Shown piece after piece: positions 38,322 through 46,737 of a DNA stretch of 64,000 bases. The notes beneath the pieces were generated by a model. The model made no database searches, was not told where the DNA came from, and was given only the letters and a program-made list of their open reading frames with translations. The translations under genes and the position numbers were made by a program. The DNA comes from Streptomyces sp. NBC_01216 (GTDB lineage Bacteria > Actinomycetota > Actinomycetes > Streptomycetales > Streptomycetaceae). Position 1 is the first letter of the stretch; every line of letters begins with the position of its first letter. The stretch spans positions 81,946-145,945 of the forward strand of contig NZ_CP108679.1 in NCBI RefSeq assembly GCF_035994945.1. Reading direction: 5' to 3'.

Positions 38322-39737
38322 GTCATGTCCCTTGTCGTGGTGTAGCCGATCATTCGGCGGTCGTGTTGGTGGTGTTGGGTAGCGCGGGGGCGTTTTTGGG
38401 GAGCTTGGCGGGGTAGAGCTGGTCCATGCTTCCCTCGGGCAGGTAACGGCGGGGGAAGGCGATCCACTTGTCGTGCAGTTCGAAGAGCACGGCGGTGACC
38501 AGTCGCAGGAGCGCGTCGTCGTTGGGGAAGACCTGGACGACGTCGGTGCGGCGCTTGACCTCGCGGTTGATCCGTTCCAGCGGGTTCGTGGACTGGATCT
38601 TCTTCCAATGTCGCTCGGGGAAGGCGGCGAAGGCGGTCAGGTCGTCCTTGGCCTCCAGGAGCATCTCCTTGACCTTTGGGAACTGTTTGCCGAGCATGTC
38701 GGCGACGGTGTCGAGCTGGGCCCGGACCGCGTCGGCGGTGGGCTGGGCGAAGATCGTGCGGATCGTCGCGGCGGCCATCTCGCCCGCTTCCTTGTTGATC
38801 ACGCTGAACACGTTGCGCAGGAAGTGAACCCTGCAGCGCTGGTAGGCGGCTCCGAGCATGACCTTGCGGATGGCCTTGACCAGTCCCAGGTGGTGGTCGC
38901 CGATGACGAGGCGGACCCCGCTCAGTCCGCGTTCGCGCAGGTGACGCAGGAACTCGGTCCAGAACACCTCGGTCTCGCTGTCGCCGACCATCACTCCCAG
39001 CACTTCCCGGCCGCCCTCCTCGGTGATGCCGGTGGCGATGACCACGGCCCGGGAGACGATCTGGTGCTCGACCCTCGCCTTGCAGTAGGTCGCATCCAGA
39101 TAGACGTAGGGGAACCGGACATGGTCCAGGGGCCGGCTGCGGAACGCGGTCAGCTGACCGTCCAGGTCCTGGCAGATCCGCGAGACCTCGCTCTTGGAGA
39201 CCCCGGTGTCCGCGCCGAGGGCCTTGACCAGGTCGTCGACCGACCGGGTCGACACGCCGTGGACGTAAGCCTCCATAATCACCGCGTATAACGCCTGGTC
39301 GATGCGACGGCGCCGTTCCAGAAGCGCGGGGAAGAAGCTCCCCGACCGCAGTTTGGGGATCGCGAGGTCCAGGTCGCCGGCCTGGGTGGTCAGCGTCTTG
39401 TCGCGGTGGCCGTTGCGGAGCGCGGTGCGCGTCTCGGTGTGCTCGTTCCATTCCGCGCCGATCCTCGCGGTGGCCTCGGCCTCGATCAGCTCCTGGAGCA
39501 TCCGCTCGGCCACACCCCGAACGAGTTCTAGCCCGTCCCCCGAACGTAGTGACTCCAGCAACCGGAGTAGGTCATGCTGTGACAGGGCCACCCTGCACCT
39601 CCCGCGTTGAACTGCCCGTTCACTACGGAGAGTTGCACGGTGGCCCGCCCTCTGGCAGGGAGCGGAAGCCACGTCAGCACGCGCCCCCGGCGCACTCCCT
39701 CACCGTGATCGGCTACACCACGACAAGGGACGCCATC
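38322..39737. mobile_element. IS256-family insertion sequence inside the intron
   Basis: A 1416-bp element. The 8-base target duplication ATCATCCG lies at 38314-38321 and 39738-39745. Inverted repeats share GTCCCTTGTCGTGGTGTAGC and extend to GATCA. This is a different IS256 member from the one at 2392-3759. Confidence 0.93.
38350..39591 (-). CDS. IS256-family transposase
   Basis: A 413-residue mutator-type transposase with GTG start after GGGAGGTGCAGG. Motifs: VRFPYVYLDATYCKARV (Asp), GVRLVIGDHHLGLVKAI (Asp), and STNPLERINREVKRRTDVV with the Glu. The frame is intact, so it is probably active. Confidence 0.93.
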   Translation of the reverse strand: MALSQHDLLRLLESLRSGDGLELVRGVAERMLQELIEAEATARIGAEWNEHTETRTALRNGHRDKTLTTQAGDLDLAIPKLRSGSFFPALLERRRRIDQALYAVIMEAYVHGVSTRSVDDLVKALGADTGVSKSEVSRICQDLDGQLTAFRSRPLDHVRFPYVYLDATYCKARVEHQIVSRAVVIATGITEEGGREVLGVMVGDSETEVFWTEFLRHLRERGLSGVRLVIGDHHLGLVKAIRKVMLGAAYQRCRVHFLRNVFSVINKEAGEMAAATIRTIFAQPTADAVRAQLDTVADMLGKQFPKVKEMLLEAKDDLTAFAAFPERHWKKIQSTNPLERINREVKRRTDVVQVFPNDDALLRLVTAVLFELHDKWIAFPRRYLPEGSMDQLYPAKLPKNAPALPNTTNTTAE

Positions 39738-40973
39738 ATCATCCGTTCACGCACGGGAAGCGGACGGAAAGTACGGTCCTTCAAGCCGGACCGCACCTCG
39801 CTGAGGAACCCCTCAACACCTTGCCCGTCCTCCACGGAGCGGGCGGTCTGCCCGTCCACTCCGGCCGAGCGAGCGCCCCTGTTCCTTCGCACCCGAGCCC
39901 ACGCCACCAGCAGGAACGCGGGATCGGCAGCGAGATTGAACAGGTCATCGAACCGGTGATCACGATCGTCGGTCGCCCAACAGTGCAGCTTGGTCTGCAT
40001 CTCCAGTACCCGGCGTTCGGCCTTGAGCAGCGCGAACTCCAGCGCGTCGGTATTCACCAGCGGCCTCCCGGCATTGCAGCATCCTCCCCGCCGGCTTGCT
40101 GGCCCCCTTCGCCATGCACGGAGCTTTCCTCCGCTCGGACTACTACGGGGCCTCCGTCCCACCTGCGGCCTTCAGCCGGCAACGGGCCTGCCCTCCCTCT
40201 CCGGACCGGATGCCCAGGAGCGAGGGCGACCGCAGGCGGTTCCCACGTTCACCATGTGCCGATCGGCCAGGTCGGCGTCCCGCTACTACCCCGGCAGCAT
40301 CACCACGCCTACGCCGCAGACCTTCAACGTGGCCTCCCCACCGGCAGTTGGAGACCGGCTTCGGAGTTGACCGCCCCTACCGAAGCGAGCGGTCACGCAC
40401 TGCACCCCGGGCCCATATCCGCCAGATTTGAGCCCGGTGACAAGACTTACGGGGCTTTACACGGGTTCCTCTTCGTACGCCTTCTGGCCTTGCTTGCCGA
40501 ACCCGACGCGTCTGGCAGTACCGCGCCGTCCCGGCGTTGTCAGGGCTGCTTGCCATCCTCACCGGCGTTCCCCGGCCCGGACTGCCCTCAGCTTCTACCC
40601 GGCCGCTGCGACGGCCCGGCGGTAGAGGTCTCGCACCTCCACTCGGTCACATGGCGCCTCGTGGCGCACCCAACAGTTCTTTCGTGCTACCGGGGCGAGC
40701 AGTGCGCGCACGTAGTCCCGCATCCGGCGGCGGGGTTCGACGCGGCCGAAGCGGTGCCCGACGGCGGTGAAGAGGTGGTCCAGGTCGCGGTCCCAGGTCT
40801 CGGCCTGTTCGGTGATCACGACCTGAGGCTTCCCCGGCCGGGAGCGATCTCGTCGTCGTGGGCACTCCTTCGAGGGGCTGGCGGGCAGAAGCCGTCCGTG
40901 ACCGACTCCTGCCCGCTACACTCCCACCCGCTCGACGTTTCCCCAGGTCAAGCCACGAAGTGCTGCTGGAGTA

Positions 40974-42080
40974 CTAGGCGTCTCGGAGAAGGCCGGTGGC
41001 GACCTGCTGGAGGATAGCTGCGAGAGAGGCGCGAGCCTGTGGTGAGAGATCTCCCCGCATGTCTGTGATGACGGCCTCGACTCCAGTGCTGCGACGGAAG
41101 TAGCGGAGGATGAACTCACTTCGCTGGACGGGGTCGAGCCGTTCGAAGGCCATGTCCATGAGAGCCGCTCCGTCGTGCCATGGCACGGCAGTCGCAGTGT
41201 CTTCGGGACTGGTCTCATGTAGGCGCGGCTCGGGCACAACGAGGGTAGGGCGGGCCGGGACAGAGATGCCAGCGGCGGCTGTTTCCTCTGTGTTGTGGGC
41301 CTCGTTCAAAACCGGGTTTTGAACCGGCGGAGCCACCGGAGCGGCCGCGCGCTTCCGCGGGGCCTTCGGTGCCTGGGCCTTGCGCAGCTCCTCGGCAGCA
41401 ATGGCCTTCTGCTGTTCCGGGTCCTGGATCTTGGCGATCTTCTCGGCCGTCTTCACCTTGAGCTGCTTTGTGTCGACGGCGTCCTGGAGCTCGGGCGGCA
41501 GGTTGAGCAGGGCCAAGCGGTTGGAGACGTACATCTGCGACTTGCCGATGCGCTCCGCGACCTTCTCCTGGGAGCCGTGGCGTTCGACCATCCGCTGCAG
41601 GAACTCGGCCTCCTTGTAGGGAGGGATGTTCTTGCGGTGGATGTTCTCAATGACGACGGCTTCGTCGAGCTTGTCGTCGTCTTCGTTGCCGAGGCGGTCG
41701 CGGACCCGGATCTCGAACTTCGTCCAGCCGAGCTGCTTGGCCGCGTGGAAGCGCCGGTTGCCGAGGATGACGACCCACTGCGCGTCGCCGAGAGCCTGGC
41801 CGTGCTCAGGCTTGACTAGGAGAAACGCTTCGCGGGACATGGCGACGGCCGGCTGGAGCTGTCCGACGGACTTCATCGACTCCTTAAGCTCGCGGAAGTC
41901 GGAGTCGTCGTTGCTGTAGTCGGCGTCGGTGCGCGGGTTCTCGGGGTTGCCGACCAGGGTGTGCATGTAGACGGTGGTCGGCGGTGCTTCTGCCTTGACC
42001 GGCTCGCCTGCAGTGGCTCGCTTGCTGCCGGGCTTGCCCGGCCCGTCGAGAAGGTCGGCCCAGGGCTTCTTCGTCGCCAT
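40974..42080 (-). CDS. parB: ParB-like partition protein
   Basis: A 368-residue protein. The N-terminal ParB/sulfiredoxin domain shows NPRTDADYSNDDSDFRELKE and VVILGNRRFHAAKQLGWTKF. It is followed by an HTH (VAERIGKSQMYVSNRLALLN) and a Pro/Ala-rich linker, with a C-terminal dimerisation-type segment. The stop codon TAG lies within the CTAG target site of IS701, so the protein end is unaltered. It overlaps parA by one base. A palindrome matching a candidate centromere site lies inside the gene. Confidence 0.92.
   Translation of the reverse strand: MATKKPWADLLDGPGKPGSKRATAGEPVKAEAPPTTVYMHTLVGNPENPRTDADYSNDDSDFRELKESMKSVGQLQPAVAMSREAFLLVKPEHGQALGDAQWVVILGNRRFHAAKQLGWTKFEIRVRDRLGNEDDDKLDEAVVIENIHRKNIPPYKEAEFLQRMVERHGSQEKVAERIGKSQMYVSNRLALLNLPPELQDAVDTKQLKVKTAEKIAKIQDPEQQKAIAAEELRKAQAPKAPRKRAAAPVAPPVQNPVLNEAHNTEETAAAGISVPARPTLVVPEPRLHETSPEDTATAVPWHDGAALMDMAFERLDPVQRSEFILRYFRRSTGVEAVITDMRGDLSPQARASLAAILQQVATGLLRDA
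41304..41324. promoter_or_regulatory. Candidate parS-like palindrome within parB
   Basis: A perfect 21-base palindrome of two GTTCAAAACC arms around a central G. The same sequence, with one arm-end change, lies upstream of parA at 42925-42945. I saw no third copy in the window. Confidence 0.65.
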
Positions 42081-42814
42081 CAGCGCGCACCCTTCTTGCC
42101 AGCGCCGAGCTCGAGGGCGAGCTGGTAAAAGTCCTCGCGGGCTTCCATCGCGACCCGGTTCTTCTTGTACTGGGTGACGACACTGCCTTCGAGAGCCGCC
42201 CGGGTGTGGACCTTGTAGTGGCGGACGACGGTGTTGGCCAGGTTCCAGCCCTGCGACCGGATGAAGTCCTTGGTCTGGTCAAGGTCGGCTTCGCCGTCGC
42301 GCGGGTCCCAGTTGTTGATGACGACGAGGTAGGGGATGCCGAGAGGCTTGACCACTTCCTCGATGGTGTCGCGGGTCGGCATGAACCCAAGAGGCTCGGG
42401 CTCGACGGGGACGATGATGTCGTCGGCGTTGGCCAGCACGGCGCGCATGGCGTCGGCGGCGGTGCTCTTGCCGAACGGGTCGCCAGCTTCTTCCTTCTCG
42501 TCGTCGGGGAGGTCCATCCAGCCCGGGGTGTCGATGAAGGCGTGCTTGATCTTGCGGGACTTCTTTAGAGCGGAGAAGAGCTCCAGGTCGTCCTTGGAGT
42601 TGATCTGCTCGAAGGAGAAGGGCAGCTCGTGGCCGACTCGTTCCGACCACCAGGTGGTGGAGCCCTGAGGGTCGGCGGAGACGGCTGCGACGTAGTGGGG
42701 GTCGCCCTCGGGGGGCGCGCCCAAGACGTGGGCGGTGATGGCCGCAGTGTTGACGGTGAGAGTCGACTTCCCGACTCCACCCTTGCGGTTGATGAGCGCG
42801 GTGATCCGTGCCAT
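42080..42814 (-). CDS. parA: ParA-type partition ATPase
   Basis: A 244-residue ATPase starting ARITALINRKGGVGKSTLTV, with the deviant Walker A KGGVGKS typical of ParA/Soj. Walker B is HAFIDTPGWMDLPDD, followed by IIVPVEPEPLGFMP. Size fits the small ParA class. It is followed by parB (one-base overlap). It should position plasmid copies at division together with ParB and the palindromic sites. The upstream operator region is cut by IS1182 about 170 bases away. Confidence 0.95.
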   Translation of the reverse strand: MARITALINRKGGVGKSTLTVNTAAITAHVLGAPPEGDPHYVAAVSADPQGSTTWWSERVGHELPFSFEQINSKDDLELFSALKKSRKIKHAFIDTPGWMDLPDDEKEEAGDPFGKSTAADAMRAVLANADDIIVPVEPEPLGFMPTRDTIEEVVKPLGIPYLVVINNWDPRDGEADLDQTKDFIRSQGWNLANTVVRHYKVHTRAALEGSVVTQYKKNRVAMEAREDFYQLALELGAGKKGAR

Positions 42815-42924
42815 GGGTGGTACTCCTGATGCTCCGTATGCTTCCCAGCCGGACTGGCTGGTACTAGCGGACCGGGACAGGATGCCACGTATCGCCTCCC
42901 TGGGAAGGACCGAGGGTAGTCGTG

Positions 42925-42945
42925 TTTCAAAACCGGGTTTTGAAC
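42925..42945. promoter_or_regulatory. Candidate parS-like palindrome upstream of parA
   Basis: A 21-base palindrome with TTTCAAAACC and GGTTTTGAAC around one G, 110 bases before the parA start. It could be the centromere, the operator for ParB/ParA autoregulation, or both. Confidence 0.7.
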
Positions 42946-42981
42946 CGCCTGTGCCGGGGAGCCACCACTCCCCCGCTGGTG

Positions 42982-44821
42982 GACTCTGCTGCGCAATTCG
43001 CTGCGGGGGTGAGGGCGGGTCGGCGATGATCGTTTCTGAGGTCGCTTCTTCTGTTGTGCGGCCATGGAGGCGGTAGGACATGTCGATGCGGCCGGTGGGG
43101 CTGCCGGAGGTCCCGGAACAGACCGTGATGGTGGCCCGGGCGGCGTTCCCGAAGGGGAGCCTGGCGATACGGGTGCGGGACCGCCTCGCGGAGGTCTTCG
43201 TTGATGAGCCGTTCGCGGAGGCGTTCGGGGTGCGCGGGGCGCCGGGATTGTCGCCTGGGGTGTTGTCGCTGGTGACGGTGTTGCAGTTCGCGGAGGACCT
43301 GACGGACCGGCAGGCCGCGGCGATGGCGGTACGGGCGATCGACTGGAAGTACGCGCTCGGGGTGGAGTTGACGACATCGGCTTCGACGCCAGCGTGCTGT
43401 GCCGGTTCCGGGCACGGCTCGCGGACAACGGCATGGAACGGGTCGTCTTCGACCGGCTCCTTCAGCACTGCAAGGACGCCGGGCTGGTGGTGGCCGGGGG
43501 TAAGCAGCGAACCGACTCGACCCATGTGATCAGCGCGGTGCGGGACCTGAACCGCCTGGAGTTGGCCGGCGAGAGTGTGCGGGCGGCTCTGGAGGCCCTC
43601 GCGGTCGCGGCCCCGGCCTGGTTGGCCGGGCAGATCGACGTGACGGAGTTCGCCGAGCGGTACGGGCCCAGGATCGACGGCTGGAAGATGCCTTCCTCGC
43701 AGGCCAAGCGCGATCGCCTCGCCCAGGTCTTCGGCCAGGACGCCCTCGCCTTGTGCCAGGCCGCCTGGGCTGCTGACGCCCCGGTGTGGGTCCGTGAGAT
43801 CGAGGCCGTGGCCCTGCTGCGGCAGGTCCTGGTGCAGACCTACATCATCCGCAGCGATGCCCGGGGACGGCAGGTGATCAAGAAGCGGGACGCCGACGAC
43901 GGCGTCCCGCCCGGTCAACTCCGCCTGGTCTCCCCCTACGACGCGGACGCACGCTGGGCGGCCAAGGGCGACGATCTCTTCTGGTGCGGCTACAAGATCC
44001 ATCTCACGGAAACCTGCACCACACCCCCCGACACCGACACCGACACCGACGCGGACGCCGGGACAGGGGTGATGCCGAACCTGATCACCGATGTGCACAC
44101 CACCGACGCGACGGTGCCGGACGTGAAGGTGACCGCGCCGATCCAGCACAAGCTCGCCGAGCACGGGGTCAAGCCCGGCGAGCACTACCTCGACTCCGGC
44201 TACCCGTCGGCCGACCTGATCACCAAAGCCATGAAGCAGGGCGTCCACATGGTCACCCCGGTCCTCCTGGACCGCTCCGCGCAGGCCAAGGCCGCCGCCG
44301 GCTTCGACAAGACCGCCTTCACCATCAACTGGAAGACCCGCCAGGTCCGCTGCCCCGCCGGCCAGACCAGCTCCCACTGGAACCCCGTCAAGCAGCATGG
44401 CAAGGACGCCATCGTGATCACCTTCAGCGTCCTGACCTGCCGCGAGTGCCCCTTCCAGCAGCAGTGCACCGCCTCGAAACTCGGACGGCGCATGCTCACC
44501 CCGCGGCCCGAGGAACTCCACGAGAACCTCGCCCGGGCCCGCGCCGAACAGAAGAGCGAGACCTGGAAGAACAAGTACGCCCTCCGCGCCGGCGTCGCGG
44601 GCACCATCAACCAGGCCCTCGACATCACCGGCATCCGCCAGGCCCGCTACCGCGGCCTGCCGAAAGTCCGCCTCCAACACGCCTTCTCCGCCACCGCACT
44701 CAACATCGTCAGACTCGACGCCCACTGGACCACCGGCCCCCTCGACCGCACCCGCCGCAGCAGCAGACTCGAACGGCTCAGCTACCGACTCTCCGCCTGA
44801 ACGAATTGCGCAGCAGAGTCC
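42982..44821. mobile_element. IS1182-family insertion sequence
   Basis: About 1.84 kb with 20-base inverted repeats GGACTCTGCTGCGCAATTCG at both ends. It sits between the parA upstream region and the DUF4344 lipoprotein gene. No target duplication recognised. Confidence 0.88.
43080..44800 (+). pseudogene. IS1182-family transposase with one-base frameshift
   Basis: The N-terminal part reads VLQFAEDLTDRQAAAMAVR and WKYALGVEL. The frame then breaks near 43375, and DASVLCRFRARL plus the catalytic part (GGKQRTDSTHVISAVRDLNR, EHYLDSGYPSADLI, ECPFQQQCTASKLGRR) continue in the next frame to 44800. Otherwise full length. A short GACACC tandem repeat lies at about 44034-44050. Confidence 0.85.
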
Positions 44822-44824
44822 AGG

Positions 44825-45658
44825 GTGGGCGCGGGGACACAGACGGGCTGGGCCGGACTGGCGTGCTGGTCCCGCACGCGGCTGGGGGTGGTGGCGACGG
44901 TGGTGCTGGTTGCCGCCGGTGGGTCCGCATGCCAGAACGCCGGGGCGTCCGGGACTCCTGATGCTCAGGACTCGGTCATCATGACCCGATACGAGGAGGC
45001 GACGGGCTCCGATCGGGAGGACGCTGCTTTCCTGCGCGAACGGAGGCTGACGGAGGAGGCCGCTGTGGCGGTTGCCGACTTGGTCACGGTGGACCGGCCG
45101 ATACCTCTCGTCGTCCGGTCCTGTGACGGTGCGGGGTCCTCGTACGATCCGGAGGCGCGTCGTATGGAGATCTGTTACGAGGAAGTCTCCGAAGTACGGG
45201 ACCTTTTCCGGCAGGACGGGAACCAACGGGCCGATGACGAAGTCGCGGCAGTGCTCCTGGAAACAATCTTCCATGAAACCGCCCACGCCCTCATCGACGT
45301 CCTCGATCTGCGGGTGCCGGGAAGGGAGGAGGACTTTGCCGACCAGTTCGCCGCCCTGATGCTGCTGGACAAGGGCGCTGTCGGCGAACTGCGGCTACGT
45401 GCAGCGGCAGAGGCGTGGCGCCTCTTGGCGGAGATAACCGAGGACGCCGACGACAGCGGCGAGGATGAGCACTCCCCGGATCGCGAGCGTTCCGTCAACG
45501 AACTCTGCTACGTCTATGGTTCCGCTCCCGGCCGTCACCGGGACCTTGTCAGCCCGGATGCTCTCCCTGTCGGCCGTGCGGAAGGCTGCGTCAGGGAGTG
45601 GGCCACCGTACGCGGCACCTGGTTGAATGCGCTGGGACCTGCGCTGCGCGAGGGGTGA
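44825..45658 (+). CDS. DUF4344 putative metallopeptidase lipoprotein
   Basis: Up to 277 residues. A hydrophobic N-terminus ends in a lipobox-like VLVAAGGSACQNAG, so it is probably exported and lipid-anchored. The zinc motif HExxH is HETAHALIDVL, and a later Glu/Asp-rich helix (EEDFADQFAALMLLDKG) could give the third ligand. This matches DUF4344. The GTG start lies four bases from the IS1182 end, so the original promoter and possibly the first codons have been replaced. Confidence 0.82.
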   Translation: MGAGTQTGWAGLACWSRTRLGVVATVVLVAAGGSACQNAGASGTPDAQDSVIMTRYEEATGSDREDAAFLRERRLTEEAAVAVADLVTVDRPIPLVVRSCDGAGSSYDPEARRMEICYEEVSEVRDLFRQDGNQRADDEVAAVLLETIFHETAHALIDVLDLRVPGREEDFADQFAALMLLDKGAVGELRLRAAAEAWRLLAEITEDADDSGEDEHSPDRERSVNELCYVYGSAPGRHRDLVSPDALPVGRAEGCVREWATVRGTWLNALGPALREG

Positions 45659-46250
45659 GAAGTCCGTCCCGCGGGACCCATGCGGTCGCTCCGCCCGAAT
45701 CCCGCGGGTGCGGCTGCCGGAGGCTACCGCTGGGGGCGTACGCGGGTGCCGCGCGGCTTGCCGTGTGGGCTAGGCGCAGGTACCGGTCCAGCACACCGAG
45801 CTGGGAAACAGCCTCCGGCACGGCCAGGGCCACCACCTCGACCCGGCAGCCGGCCGCGCGGTAGACGGCGAGCGTTGCCAGCCACCCGGCCGGATTGGCC
45901 AGGGCCTCCTCCGCCACCACGTCGAACCGGCGGCCGCGGGGGTGGGCTTCGACCTCGGCCTGCCAGCGGTAGGTCTCCGGCCGCACCCGCACACCGGCCG
46001 TCCGCACGTCCTCGGCCAAGAAGGTGCTGTAGTGCGGGTGCGGGGCCTTGTAACCGTCCCCCCCCCGCACCGCACCGCCCCGCTGGCCGAGGGCGGCGTG
46101 CACGAGGTCCATCACCAGCGTCTTGCCGCTGCCGGCCTGCCCGGCCACGAACACCACCACCGGGTGCTCCTGCGCCACCGCGCCCGCGGTCAGCTACGGC
46201 ACGATCACCTCGGCGAGCAGCTCGCCGTACTTCTCCACCAACGTCTCCCG
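45591..46250 (-). pseudogene. Zeta-toxin-family kinase, broken
   Basis: The P-loop VVVFVAGQAGSGKTLVMDLV and GGDGYKAPHPHYSTFLAED match the UDP-sugar kinase (zeta toxin) fold, with FDVVAEEALANPAGWLATL and VEVVALAVPEAVSQLGVLDR following. A stop codon (TAG at about 46194) separates this from an upstream in-frame family-like segment (ETLVEKYGELLAEVIVP). After about residue 135 the sequence loses similarity and runs into the antisense of the lipoprotein gene. No epsilon-type antitoxin seen. Confidence 0.75.
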
Positions 46251-46287
46251 GCCGCGTTCCCGCTCTTGTGTCCCATCAGGTGTTGCC

Positions 46288-46323
46288 GTTGTGGCCCTGC
46301 GACGTCGTCCGCAGGGCCACAAC
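46288..46323 (-). terminator. Strong hairpin terminator
   Basis: Perfect 14-base stem (GTTGTGGCCCTGCG and its complement) with an 8-base loop, 12 bases beyond the stop of the RAMA-domain gene. Confidence 0.8.
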
Positions 46324-46335
46324 GGCCGGGGCCGC

Positions 46336-46737
46336 CTACTCGGCGTCCAGCTTCTGGCGCAGCTGGTCCAGGGTGGATCCGTCGGGCGCGTGCCACAGGG
46401 TCCATCCGTTGATGACGTTGCCGGTGACCGCCTCGGCGGCCTTGGAGGGGGAGGGGAAGGGCGAGGGGTGGCCGTCGACGATGAGCTGGCCGTCGGCGGT
46501 GACGACCGCGCGGCCCGACCGGTTGGCACGGCGCTGGTGGAAGGTGAGGACGGTGTCCGGCTCGAGGAGTCCGGCCTGCATCAGGGCGGCGAGCGGCCCG
46601 TGCGGGACGACGGGCGCGGCTGTTGCGCTGTCGGATCCTCCACCGAGGGACAGGGTGACGTGGATGGTGTCGTCGCCGCTCGCGCTCGTGAGCCGGGCGA
46701 TGACGGCGGGGTCGAAGTGGATGCTGAGCGTGGCCAT
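46336..46737 (-). CDS. RAMA-domain protein, 133 aa
   Basis: The start ATG at 46737 has AGGAGAAC upstream. The C-terminal half (LMQAGLLEPDTVLTFHQRRA, then GQLIVDGHPSPFPSPSKAAE and VNGWTLWHAPDGSTLDQLR) fits the RAMA domain, found in restriction-methylation-associated and mobile-element proteins. The N-terminal half contains SIHFDPAVIARLTSAS. Function unknown; RAMA is thought to act in DNA recognition. A strong terminator follows. Confidence 0.72.
   Translation of the reverse strand: MATLSIHFDPAVIARLTSASGDDTIHVTLSLGGGSDSATAAPVVPHGPLAALMQAGLLEPDTVLTFHQRRANRSGRAVVTADGQLIVDGHPSPFPSPSKAAEAVTGNVINGWTLWHAPDGSTLDQLRQKLDAE

Larger units (their letters stand above)
37184..40057 (-). pseudogene. Group II intron reverse transcriptase/maturase, split by IS256
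   Basis: The N-terminal part (40057-39746, GTG after GGGAGG) encodes VNTDALEFALLKAERRV, AWARVRRNRGARSAGVDG and FRPLPVRERMM. The C-terminal part (38313-37184) encodes IPKPGTAKRRRLGIPTVRDR, the palm motif YRLFRYADDFLIAV with YADD, and the maturase X domain (AVVLHQLNPVLRGWTAYFRH). The two are separated by the IS256 element and its 8-base target duplication (CGGATGAT on the coding strand). As it stands no functional maturase can be made. Confidence 0.9.
37073..40669 (-). mobile_element. Group II intron with exact boundaries, interrupted by IS256
   Basis: On the minus strand the intron begins GTGCGCC at 40669, the standard group II 5' end. It ends ...GACCTCAC at 37073, which fits the AY rule. The splice junction restores the IS701 transposase reading frame. 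Without the IS256 element and its 8-base duplication the intron is about 2.17 kb. The 40058-40669 stretch is the 5' structured RNA (domains I-III) and encodes no protein. Confidence 0.9.
35883..40819 (-). pseudogene. IS701 transposase split by the intron and frameshifted
   Basis: Exon 1 (40819-40670, GTG start) encodes VITEQAETWDRDLDHLF and then YVRALLAPVARKNCW. Exon 2 (37072 downwards) resumes QLAEHAGHSTPDGLQYLL. Removing the intron joins W and Q codons perfectly in frame. Catalytic motifs VLIIDDTGFLKKGTTSAGVQ and WVTADAAYGQ are present. Near 36095-36105, in a run of A and G, the frame shifts: one frame stops at 35987, while the family-like C-terminus (EDAEVIALTVAEVRRLLAAH) continues in the next frame to 35883. 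Damage or a homopolymer error. Confidence 0.85.
35811..40973. mobile_element. IS701-family element carrying a group II intron that carries an IS256 element
   Basis: Flanked by CTAG at 35807-35810 and 40974-40977 (target duplication). The long inverted repeats (about 125 bases) begin TACTCCAGCAGC at each end. The transposase gene is split by a group II intron at 37073-40669, itself interrupted by an IS256 element at 38322-39737. The right CTAG supplies the stop codon of parB, so parB is undamaged. Confidence 0.92.

Noticed and set aside
36878..38416. Long plus-strand ORF across the intron
   Set aside because: Antisense of the reverse transcriptase C-terminus and of intron RNA. No ribosome site or family pattern.
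44034..44052. GACACC tandem repeat inside the IS1182 transposase as a regulatory array
   Set aside because: It is in-frame coding sequence (Thr-Asp repeats) within the transposase and too short to suggest a separate function.
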